Shown: positions 58,601-64,000 of the stretch, piece by piece
Layout of the letters: each line of letters opens with the position of its first letter
Position numbering within the stretch: the first letter of the stretch is position 1
Assembly (NCBI RefSeq): GCF_020178975.1
Contig: NZ_JAHXBU010000088.1
Span: 1-64,000 of the forward strand
Origin: Cesiribacter sp. SM1
GTDB taxonomy: Bacteria > Bacteroidota > Bacteroidia > Cytophagales > Cyclobacteriaceae
Direction: 5' to 3'
Length of the DNA: 64,000 bases
Program-made: the position numbers and the translations under genes
Notes under the pieces: generated by a model
Seen by the model: only the letters and a program-made list of their open reading frames with translations
Database searches by the model: none
Told to the model about the DNA's origin: nothing

Positions 58601-59855
58601 CAACAAATCGCACTCTACCTGCTATTCGGTGGTGGCTTACCACACCGCCTACCTCAAGGCGCACTACCCGGCAGAGTACATGGCTTCGGTGCTCACGCAC
58701 AACCAGAGCAACATTGAGAAGGTAACCTTCTTTATGGAAGAGTGCCGCAACCAGGGCATCAAAGTATTGGGCCCCGATGTAAACGAATCGGATGTGCAGT
58801 TTATGGTGAACGATGCCGGGGAGATCCGCTTTGGTCTGGGAGCCATCAAAGGTGCAGGCGAAGCTGCCGTGGAGGAGATCATCAACGAAAGAAACAAAAA
58901 AGGCAAATACAAAGATATTTTTGATTTTGCCAAGCGCGTTAACCTGCGGGCAGTAAACAAGAAGACCTTTGAATGCCTGGCCATGGCTGGTGGTTTCGAC
59001 TGTTTCGAAGACTGCCACCGCCGCCAGTACCTGCACAACGACGAAGCAGGGGAAGGTACCCTTATTGAGCTGGCCATTAAATGGGCTCAGCGGGCCCAGC
59101 AGGAGGAAGACAGCGCCCAGGTAAGCCTTTTCGGTGGTGCAGGCAGTGGCACTGTAGCCATTCCCATGCCACGTCCGCCACAGGTAGAGCCTTTTGGCGA
59201 CCTGGAAAAGCTACGGATTGAAAAAGAGGTGGTTGGTTTTTACCTAAGCGGCCACCCGCTCGACCAGTTTAAGCTGGAGCTGCTCCAGTTCTGCAACACC
59301 CGCTGCAGTGAACTAAACGACCTGCCCACCCTGCGCAGCCGTAACCAGGTAACCCTGGGGGGAACAGTTACGGATGTAGGCCACCGCATGACCAAGAACG
59401 GCAAGCCCTTTGGCACACTTACCCTTGAAGATTACGAAGGCTCTTTTACCTTTTATCTTTTCGGCGAAGACTATACCCGTTTTAAGGCTTTCCTCACGCC
59501 GGGCTGGTTCCTGCACCTCACGGGCAGTGTACAGTCTAAGCCCTGGAAGGAAGATGATCTGGAATTCAAGATCACCAACATTCAGCTGCTGGGCGATATC
59601 AGGAGCAAACTGGCCAAAACCCTGAAGCTAAAGGTGCCGGTGCAGCACATTAGCAAAGAGCTAATTGAGCTGCTGGAGCAGGTAGGTTCAAAATTCCCGG
59701 GTAATTGTGAGTTGAAAGTTTCAATAGAAGCACACGAGAATGGCCAGGGCATGGAGGTAGAACTCCTTAGTCGCAAATACCGCATCGACCCCTCCAACGA
59801 TCTGTTCAAACAGCTGGATGTGCTTAAGCCGGATGTGGAGTATAGCCTGGGGTAA
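55611..59855 (+). CDS. dnaE: DNA polymerase III alpha subunit with fused N-terminal DEDDh exonuclease
   Basis: Replicative polymerase of 1414 residues from the ATG at 55611 (a TTG five codons earlier is also open). Residues 1-190 form an epsilon-like proofreading exonuclease: FDTETTG with Asp6/Glu8, HNVEFD with Asp105, and HDAAYD with His169/Asp174, so all five DEDDh residues are present. A short linker leads to the PHP domain (FSHLHVHTQYSIL, 241-253; AMTDHGNMFG) and the C-family palm with PDIDIDFDDEGR (metal-binding Asp pair). The tail holds HhH and OB-fold parts (VTLGGTVTDVGHRMTKNGKP). Most DnaE proteins lack the fused exonuclease; PolC has it inserted inside the PHP domain instead. It is not PolC. 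Confidence 0.95.
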   Translation: MYLIFDTETTGLPKNYNAPITDLDNWPRLVQLAWQLHGAKGELLNAGNHIVKPDGFTIPYNSEKIHGISTQMALEMGKPLKEVLEIFAADVAKAGVLVGHNVEFDINVMGAEFIRGAVASKLLETAILDTKEVSTDFCAIPGGRGGKFKWPTLTELHTKLFGEGFGDAHDAAYDVHATTRCFFGLISHQVVKPFDATPYAEIVYEAPELDAANFAKRKEEPKDGAGLVLDKAAAKKIDSPFSHLHVHTQYSILQATPNIKNLVKKTKELGMKAVAMTDHGNMFGAFIFVKEALAAELKPIVGCEFYVAEERTTLKFTKDNPDKRFNQVLLAKNKTGYHNLAKLSSLAYMEGNYGQYPRIDKDLICQYREGVIATTGGLDGEIPGLILNVGEGPAEDAFKWWHECFGDDFYVQLQRHGLDEENKVNEVLLGFARKYGVKYFAANNVYYLDKADAGAHDVLLCVRDGEMQSTPIGRGRGYRFGFPNQEFYLKSEDEMKALFADLPEAIECTQEIVDKIETYKLQRDVLLPKFDIPAEFRDPLDEEDGGKRGENNYLRHLTYEGARKRYAEITPEIQERLDFELETIAKTGYPGYFLIVQDFTNKAREMGVAVGPGRGSAAGSAVAYCIGITNVDPIAYDLLFERFLNPDRVSLPDIDIDFDDEGRGAVIDYVVKKYGQNQVSQIITYGTMAAKSAIRDCARVMELPLQESNELAKMVPEKPGTTLAKAFKEVPELKAIRDGRGLRAEVLKQAEILEGSLRNTGIHACGVIITPDDITKYIPVATSKDAALVNTQFDNSVVESAGMLKMDFLGLKTLSIIKTAIQYIKKRHGVTIDPDTIPLDDEKTYELYQRGETNGTFQFESPGMQKHLRNLKPDKFEDLIAMNALYRPGPLEYIPNFIARKHGREPITYDIPAMDEYLGETYGITVYQEQVMLLSQSLAGFSKGDADVLRKAMGKKIFALLEKLKPKFVEGGKERGHDPKALEKVWKDWEAFAAYAFNKSHSTCYSVVAYHTAYLKAHYPAEYMASVLTHNQSNIEKVTFFMEECRNQGIKVLGPDVNESDVQFMVNDAGEIRFGLGAIKGAGEAAVEEIINERNKKGKYKDIFDFAKRVNLRAVNKKTFECLAMAGGFDCFEDCHRRQYLHNDEAGEGTLIELAIKWAQRAQQEEDSAQVSLFGGAGSGTVAIPMPRPPQVEPFGDLEKLRIEKEVVGFYLSGHPLDQFKLELLQFCNTRCSELNDLPTLRSRNQVTLGGTVTDVGHRMTKNGKPFGTLTLEDYEGSFTFYLFGEDYTRFKAFLTPGWFLHLTGSVQSKPWKEDDLEFKITNIQLLGDIRSKLAKTLKLKVPVQHISKELIELLEQVGSKFPGNCELKVSIEAHENGQGMEVELLSRKYRIDPSNDLFKQLDVLKPDVEYSLG

Positions 59856-60071
59856 TGGTAATGGGGCGCAGTAGAAGCATAGAGGTCTTGAAGCTGTATA
59901 AAGTTTAGTAACGATGATTGATGATTGTTTAACCGTTGATCAAAGCAACTAGCAATCATTTAGTAAAGCGGGTTGTTTTCTTACGTGAGAATGCTTTTGC
60001 CAGCAAGTGATTATTGTATTTCACTTTTGTTTTGCTGATTTGCAGCCTAAACTTTATTTGTTCACACATTT

Positions 60072-60491
60072 ATGATTGCCGCTGCCAAACCCACAACGAA
60101 GCTTTATGAAAAATCATACCTGGTAATTGAATATGATGCAGAGAAAAAGCTGCTTATTCAAAACTGGAGAGGTTTTGCTACTTCTGCTGAATTCAGGGAA
60201 GGGATAGAAAAGTCTGTAGAAATATTCCGGCAAAAAAAGCCTTCCAGGTTACTGTCCAACACCCAGAACAGTTCGCTGGTAAAAAAGGAAGATACAGAGT
60301 GGGCGGCAACCTATGGCATCGGCAATATGCTGCAGAATGGATTGAAAGCTGTTGCTTTCATCATCTCTACTAATGCATTTACTCAAATGTCTGTATCAAA
60401 TTTTAAAGATCAGACAAAAAATGCTCCTTTTGTGATGCAGTATTTCGATGATGTTGAAAAAGCTACCAATTGGTTGCTTACAGTTCAATAG
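60072..60491 (+). CDS. STAS/SpoIIAA-like small protein
   Basis: A 139-residue cytoplasmic protein with alternating strands and helices: SYLVIEYDAEKKLLIQNWRG, AEFREGIEKSVEIFRQKKPS, RLLSNTQNSSLVKKEDTEWA and KAVAFIISTNAFTQMSVSNF. This pattern resembles the STAS/SpoIIAA-like proteins found in multiple copies in Cytophagales. The Ser/Thr phosphorylation site of true anti-anti-sigma factors cannot be located. A terminator hairpin follows. Confidence 0.7.
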   Translation: MIAAAKPTTKLYEKSYLVIEYDAEKKLLIQNWRGFATSAEFREGIEKSVEIFRQKKPSRLLSNTQNSSLVKKEDTEWAATYGIGNMLQNGLKAVAFIISTNAFTQMSVSNFKDQTKNAPFVMQYFDDVEKATNWLLTVQ

Positions 60492-60514
60492 CACCTCATC
60501 AAAAGAATAAACAA

Positions 60515-60551
60515 AGGCCGGTAATTTCTGCTAAGAAGTTACCGGCTTTAT
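60515..60551 (+). terminator. intrinsic terminator after the STAS-like gene
   Basis: GCCGGTAA plus TTCT, loop GCTA, AGAA plus TTACCGGC, followed by TTTATTGTTG. Long stem with one G-T pair. Confidence 0.75.
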
Positions 60552-60711
60552 TGTTGTTGAAAGAAATTTAGCACAAGGGCGCATCAGGGTATGGCACAAT
60601 AGATCAGAATTGTTCAACGATAAAGGGGGGGAGAATAGGAACCACTGAGATAGAAAAATTCATACCTATGTCTTATCATTGAGCCTCATTCCGTTTTATT
60701 GTTTCTGAAGT

Positions 60712-61242
60712 ATGATCATCAACATTCCAGGTCTTAGAAATTCTGGTCCGGACCATTGGCAAAGCTACTGGGAGCAGCAGTATCCGCAGTATTTTGTACG
60801 TGTAGAGCAGGAGAACTGGCAGGAGCCTGAAAAAGAGGCCTGGGTAGCCCGTCTAGGGCAAGTAGTAGACCTGTACAAACCGGAGGAACTTGTGCTGGTT
60901 GGACACAGTGTTGGTTGCGCCACCATTTTGCATGGGGTTAAAAAGTGGGGCTGGAAATTAAAAGGAGCCTTACTGGTAGGACCCAGTGATGTTGATCACC
61001 CTAACTACCCGCCATACATCAAAAACTTTGGGCCCATGCCGCTCGATCAGCTGCCTTTCCCCTCCCTGCTAGTAGCTAGCGATACCGACCATGTAGTATC
61101 GTTGCAGCGGGCTACTTACTTTGCCTCATGCCTGGGCAGCCGGCTGGAGGTAGTGCGTGAAGCAGGGCATTTCCTTCCTAAAGATGGCTACGGCCCATGG
61201 CCTGAAGGTTTAAAGCTGCTGCAGGAGCTTGGTGCTTTTTGA
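60712..61242 (+). CDS. RBBP9/YdeN-type alpha/beta hydrolase
   Basis: Small serine hydrolase of 176 residues. IINIPGLRNSGPDHWQSYWE is the family start. The nucleophile is Ser66 in VLVGHSVGC, the acid is Asp124 or Asp126 (VASDTDHVV), and the base is His153 in EAGHFLPKDG. Members are esterases or are of unknown biological role; the fold lacks a lid. Monocistronic in the cytoplasm. Confidence 0.9.
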   Translation: MIINIPGLRNSGPDHWQSYWEQQYPQYFVRVEQENWQEPEKEAWVARLGQVVDLYKPEELVLVGHSVGCATILHGVKKWGWKLKGALLVGPSDVDHPNYPPYIKNFGPMPLDQLPFPSLLVASDTDHVVSLQRATYFASCLGSRLEVVREAGHFLPKDGYGPWPEGLKLLQELGAF

Positions 61243-61578
61243 CTGGCAGTGGCCTTTTCATGTAGTGTTGCATAACCTGGCATATCAGGCAAACAAGCAG
61301 CCTGCGTAAGCGTTCTGTCATTTTAAGGTTGGTAGTACAATGGCTTTGAAAGATAAAAATTGTACTATAAAAAAATATGATAGTTGTATCAGAAAAGCTG
61401 ATAGAACCCTAACTTCAGCTGCAACTTGTTAGTTACTTGATGATTAACAGCTGTTTTATTGTAGCGTATGGCATTGATGAGCTAATCCTAAGCTTTTGCC
61501 TGTTAGCCACCTGGCATTAAGCGGAAACTTTTTATTGTATATTTGTGTCTTCTTACCATAAAGTTAAATTTTTCAGTC
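61243..61578. other. 336-bp spacer before trxA
   Basis: No gene is recognised. An exact -7-type element lies near its end (61538-61545, listed separately). The remainder is AT-rich with no repeat noted. Confidence 0.5.
61538..61545 (+). promoter_or_regulatory. candidate -7 element of trxA promoter
   Basis: TATATTTG, an exact TAnnTTTG match about 35 bases before the trxA start; no strong -33 element is seen. Confidence 0.45.
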
Positions 61579-61902
61579 ATGGGTAAAGCAATAGAAATTA
61601 CCGATTCTAATTTTGAAGAAATAGTGAACTCCGACAAGCCAGTACTGGTAGACTTTTGGGCGGAGTGGTGCGGACCTTGTAAAATGATTGGCCCGGTTGT
61701 AGAAGAACTGGCCGGTGATTACGAAGGCAAGGCCGTAGTAGGAAAAGTTGATGTTGACAGCAACCCTGAGGTATCTGCTAAATTTGGTATTCGCAGCATT
61801 CCAACCCTGTTGGTTTTCAAGAACGGCCAGGTAGTAGACAAGCAGGTAGGTGCCGTTAGCAAAAACATTCTGGCTCAGAAGCTGGACGCACAAATGGCCT
61901 AA
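61579..61902 (+). CDS. trxA: thioredoxin
   Basis: Cytoplasmic disulfide reductant of 107 residues from the ATG at 61579; an earlier TTG adds 12 residues of no thioredoxin character. The active site is WAEWCGPCKM with Cys31 and Cys34, the buried Asp is in VDFWA, and the cis-proline is in SIPTLLVFKNG. Length and motifs are standard. It would serve the BCP-type peroxiredoxin in this window, among others. A terminator follows. Confidence 0.96.
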   Translation: MGKAIEITDSNFEEIVNSDKPVLVDFWAEWCGPCKMIGPVVEELAGDYEGKAVVGKVDVDSNPEVSAKFGIRSIPTLLVFKNGQVVDKQVGAVSKNILAQKLDAQMA

Positions 61903-61925
61903 GCGTAGCTTATAAATATATAAAG

Positions 61926-61954
61926 AGCTCCTCCTTTTCAGGTGGGGCTTTTTT
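61926..61954 (+). terminator. intrinsic terminator after trxA
   Basis: AGCTCCTCC, loop TTTTCA, GGTGGGGCT then TTTTT; eight of nine pairs including one G-T. Confidence 0.65.
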
Positions 61955-62182
61955 ATTGATCTTTTTTCAATGCCAGAGGAGGAGGTGCAGGAATAGTACA
62001 ATGTTCATCCTGCCACGCTTTTGCTTTTTTTTTATGCTTTTATAGTGATTTTTCCCATTTTCTGGCGGATTGTAAAGGTTTCCTCATGAATATTCATCCT
62101 TTTTCTAATTTCCGGAAATAACTCTTTTAAGTCTAAATCCGTAGTTTAAACATTGAATGATGTTACATATAGACTTACAAAG

Positions 62183-63289
62183 ATGAATCATAATAAACCT
62201 CTTTTAACCCCTTATACGTTAGGTGATCTGGAGCTTAAAAACCGGGTGGTAATGGCTCCCATGACACGTAGCAGGGCTGATAACAAGGATAAAGCTCCCA
62301 CAGGTATGCATGCAGAGTACTACCGCCAGCGCGCCTCTGCAGGTCTTATCATTTCAGAAGGATCGCAGATTTCTGAACGTGCCGTTGGTTATATCAATAC
62401 CCCTGGTATACATACACCTGCACAGGTGGCGGGCTGGAAAAAAGTAACTCGGGCAGTGCACGAAGAGGGCGGCAAGATCTTTTGCCAGCTGTGGCATGTT
62501 GGCCGTATGTCGCACCCCGATTTTCATGGGGGAGAGTTGCCACTGGCACCCTCTGCTTTCAATCCCAACTCCAAGTCCTATACCCCCGAGGGCTTTAAGG
62601 ATACGGTAACACCAAAGGAAATGAGCCTTGAAGAAATCAGGCAGACCATAGCAGACTTTAAACAGGCTGCTAAAAATGCAATGGATGCCGGTTTTGATGG
62701 CGTAGAGATTCATGCTTCCAATGGTTACCTGCTGCAGCAGTTTTTTAACCGCACTTCCAACATGCGCACAGATGCTTATGGTGGCTCCATAGAAAACCGT
62801 GCCCGCATTCTGTTTGAGGTAATAGATGCCATTAAGGAAGTAATGCCTGAAAACCGCATAGGTGTGCGGATGAACCCGTCCCTGCACGGTACTTTTGGTA
62901 TGGAGCTGGATGAAGAGAGTATTCCTACCCACGACTATATCGCCAGAAAGCTTAATGAGTATAAGCTGTCTTACCTGCATCTTTCTGAGCCGTTTACAGA
63001 TGTGAGCAAGCTGCCATATGCAGAACCCCATATTGCAAAACACTATCGTCCGCTGTACAAGGGCACGCTGATCATCAATGGGGGATTTGACGAAGAAAAG
63101 GGCAATAAAGTAATTTCTGCAGGCGAAGCAGACCTGGTAGCCTATGGTAAGCTCTTTGTCTCTAACCCTGATTTACCGCTGCGTTTTGAGCATGATGCAC
63201 CACTGGCAGAGTGGGATGATAAAACCTTTTACACTACAGGCGAAGAAGGCTATATCGATTACCCTTTGCTGGAAGAAATAGAGCGATAG
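62183..63289 (+). CDS. Old Yellow Enzyme family alkene reductase
   Basis: FMN-dependent ene-reductase of 368 residues from the ATG at 62183 (a TTG ten codons upstream is in frame). Family motifs: LKNRVVMAPMTRSRA, QLWHVGRMSHPDFHGG, the substrate-binding His/Asn region VEIHASNGYLLQQFFN, TDAYGGSIENRARILFEVID, and LIINGGFDEEKGN with YGKLFVSNPDLPLRF at the FMN phosphate site. Similar to NemA/XenB-type enzymes that reduce activated alkenes or nitro-esters; the physiological substrate is unknown. Confidence 0.93.
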   Translation: MNHNKPLLTPYTLGDLELKNRVVMAPMTRSRADNKDKAPTGMHAEYYRQRASAGLIISEGSQISERAVGYINTPGIHTPAQVAGWKKVTRAVHEEGGKIFCQLWHVGRMSHPDFHGGELPLAPSAFNPNSKSYTPEGFKDTVTPKEMSLEEIRQTIADFKQAAKNAMDAGFDGVEIHASNGYLLQQFFNRTSNMRTDAYGGSIENRARILFEVIDAIKEVMPENRIGVRMNPSLHGTFGMELDEESIPTHDYIARKLNEYKLSYLHLSEPFTDVSKLPYAEPHIAKHYRPLYKGTLIINGGFDEEKGNKVISAGEADLVAYGKLFVSNPDLPLRFEHDAPLAEWDDKTFYTTGEEGYIDYPLLEEIER

Positions 63290-63327
63290 TAGCGCTTAAA
63301 CGATTTATCTGTTAATAAGCAATGAGC

Positions 63328-63372
63328 AGCAGGCCCGGAAAGCAGTATTTGCCCTTCCGGGCCTGCTTTTTT
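63328..63372 (+). terminator. intrinsic terminator after the Old Yellow Enzyme gene
   Basis: AGCAGGCCCGGAA, 14-base loop, TTCCGGGCCTGCT then TTTTT: a perfect 13-bp stem. Confidence 0.9.
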
Positions 63373-63474
63373 AATGGCACTAGATTTCAGGTTAAGTGAG
63401 CAGGGCAGTTAAAGGTAAAACACTTTTCGGGTGACCAGGCTTTTTATAGCTAGTAGTAAGAAATTTAAGCCCTC

Positions 63475-64000
63475 ATGGATTACAAAAAGATACTTGATGA
63501 AATTTACCTGGAAGCCAAAGTTTATAAGGGGCAGGGGGAGCTGGCAAGATACATTCCCGAGCTGGCCCTGGTAGATCCGCTTAAGTATGGTATACATCTT
63601 TCTACAGTAGCAGGAGAGGACTACAGCCTGGGAGATAGCAAGGAACGATTTTCCATTCAAAGTATATCAAAGGTGCTTTCGCTGGCGCAGGTGCTGCCTC
63701 TGCTGGGAGAAACACTTTGGGAACGTATAGATGTTGAGCCTTCCGGCAACCCATTCAATTCTATTGTGCAGCTGGAGTATGAAAACGGCATACCACGAAA
63801 CCCCTTTCTGAATGCAGGGGCGCTGGTAATGGCAGATATTCTCATCAGCCGCTTTGATGATCCCATGGAATCTTTTTTGTCTTTTGTGCGGGAGCTTTCA
63901 GGCAATAGTACTATTGAGTACGATAAAAAAGTGGCAGCTTCTGAAATAGCAACTGGTTATCTGAATGCCTCGCTCATCAACATGATGAAATCTTACGGCA
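63475..64000 (+). CDS. glsA: glutaminase, 5' part cut by window edge
   Basis: Hydrolyses glutamine to glutamate and ammonia. An ATG at 63475 opens a frame of 175 codons that reaches the window end. It starts MDYKKILDEIYLEAKVYKGQ and has YIPELALVDPLKYGIHLSTV, the serine-lysine motif SISK (Ser63, Lys66) within FSIQSISKVLSLA, PSGNPFNSIVQLEYENGIPR and NPFLNAGALVMADIL. This is the serine-dependent beta-lactamase-like glutaminase family, normally about 310 residues, so somewhat over half is visible. Confidence 0.92.
   Translation, partial: MDYKKILDEIYLEAKVYKGQGELARYIPELALVDPLKYGIHLSTVAGEDYSLGDSKERFSIQSISKVLSLAQVLPLLGETLWERIDVEPSGNPFNSIVQLEYENGIPRNPFLNAGALVMADILISRFDDPMESFLSFVRELSGNSTIEYDKKVAASEIATGYLNASLINMMKSYG

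Noticed and set aside
55611-59855. PolC-type DNA polymerase
   Set aside because: The exonuclease is N-terminal to the whole PHP domain rather than inserted in it, and the polymerase part has DnaE-type wording.

Overview
The window looks like the chromosome of a member of the Bacteroidota, most likely the order Cytophagales. The signs are a SusC/SusD polysaccharide-utilisation locus, a Y_Y_Y/LuxR-type one-piece regulator, a secreted glycosidase with a type IX secretion C-terminal domain, DUF4251, a ScyD/ScyE-family lipoprotein, several TAnnTTTG-type -7 promoter elements, few clear Shine-Dalgarno sites and lipoboxes of Bacteroidota type. No rRNA, tRNA, CRISPR array or prophage was seen. The only mobile-element trace is the 5' end of an IS630-like transposase gene cut by the left edge.

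Layout. 1-6.6 kb: partial transposase; an ABC exporter (FtsX-type permease and ATPase) divergent from a TesA-like esterase lipoprotein, the familiar ybbP-ybbA/tesA arrangement; pncB; a PrxQ/BCP peroxiredoxin. 6.6-20.6 kb: a regulator divergent from an operon susC-susD-susE-like-GH30-GH3, best read as a beta-glucan (possibly beta-1,6-glucan) locus. 20.8-24.9 kb: pncA, a lipoprotein, a GmhB-like phosphatase, fabI and ispE. 25.1-30.1 kb: an MscS channel with an odd N-terminus, then a class I aminotransferase and tyrA behind an apparent tyrosine leader-peptide attenuator, then an LLM-type flavin oxidoreductase. 30.2-38.3 kb: a DUF922 putative metallopeptidase, a propeller-like lipoprotein, an operon tgt-lptF/G-eamA on the minus strand, a GT2 glycosyltransferase overlapping an ECF sigma factor, and rsmG. 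38.3-55.3 kb: M16 peptidase, GH113-like lipoprotein, MCP and CheW, GNAT, GH128 with CBM and T9SS tail, DinB, a nitronate-monooxygenase-like protein, ScyD/ScyE lipoprotein, small lipoprotein, VOC protein and DUF4251. 55.6-64 kb: DnaE with a fused N-terminal proofreading exonuclease, a STAS-like protein, an RBBP9-type hydrolase, trxA, an Old Yellow Enzyme and the start of a glutaminase gene.

How the genes work together. The regulator, SusCDE and the two glycosidases form a self-contained glucan uptake and hydrolysis unit; the separate GH128 enzyme adds a beta-1,3-glucanase-like activity. pncA and pncB are two consecutive steps of NAD salvage. The aminotransferase and tyrA supply the last steps of tyrosine synthesis.

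The strongest unusual signal is 26641-26795. A 19-codon ORF with five consecutive Tyr codons is followed by a terminator whose 5' arm can instead pair with the end of the leader ORF, just upstream of the tyrosine-pathway genes. This has the geometry of ribosome-mediated transcription attenuation by tyrosine. Other structure not explained by genes: a dispersed family of degenerate 7-bp-period repeats in spacers, 11-bp-period direct repeats upstream of susC, hairpins at three of the four gene junctions of the glucan operon, and a perfect 24-bp palindrome in an 878-bp gene-free stretch.
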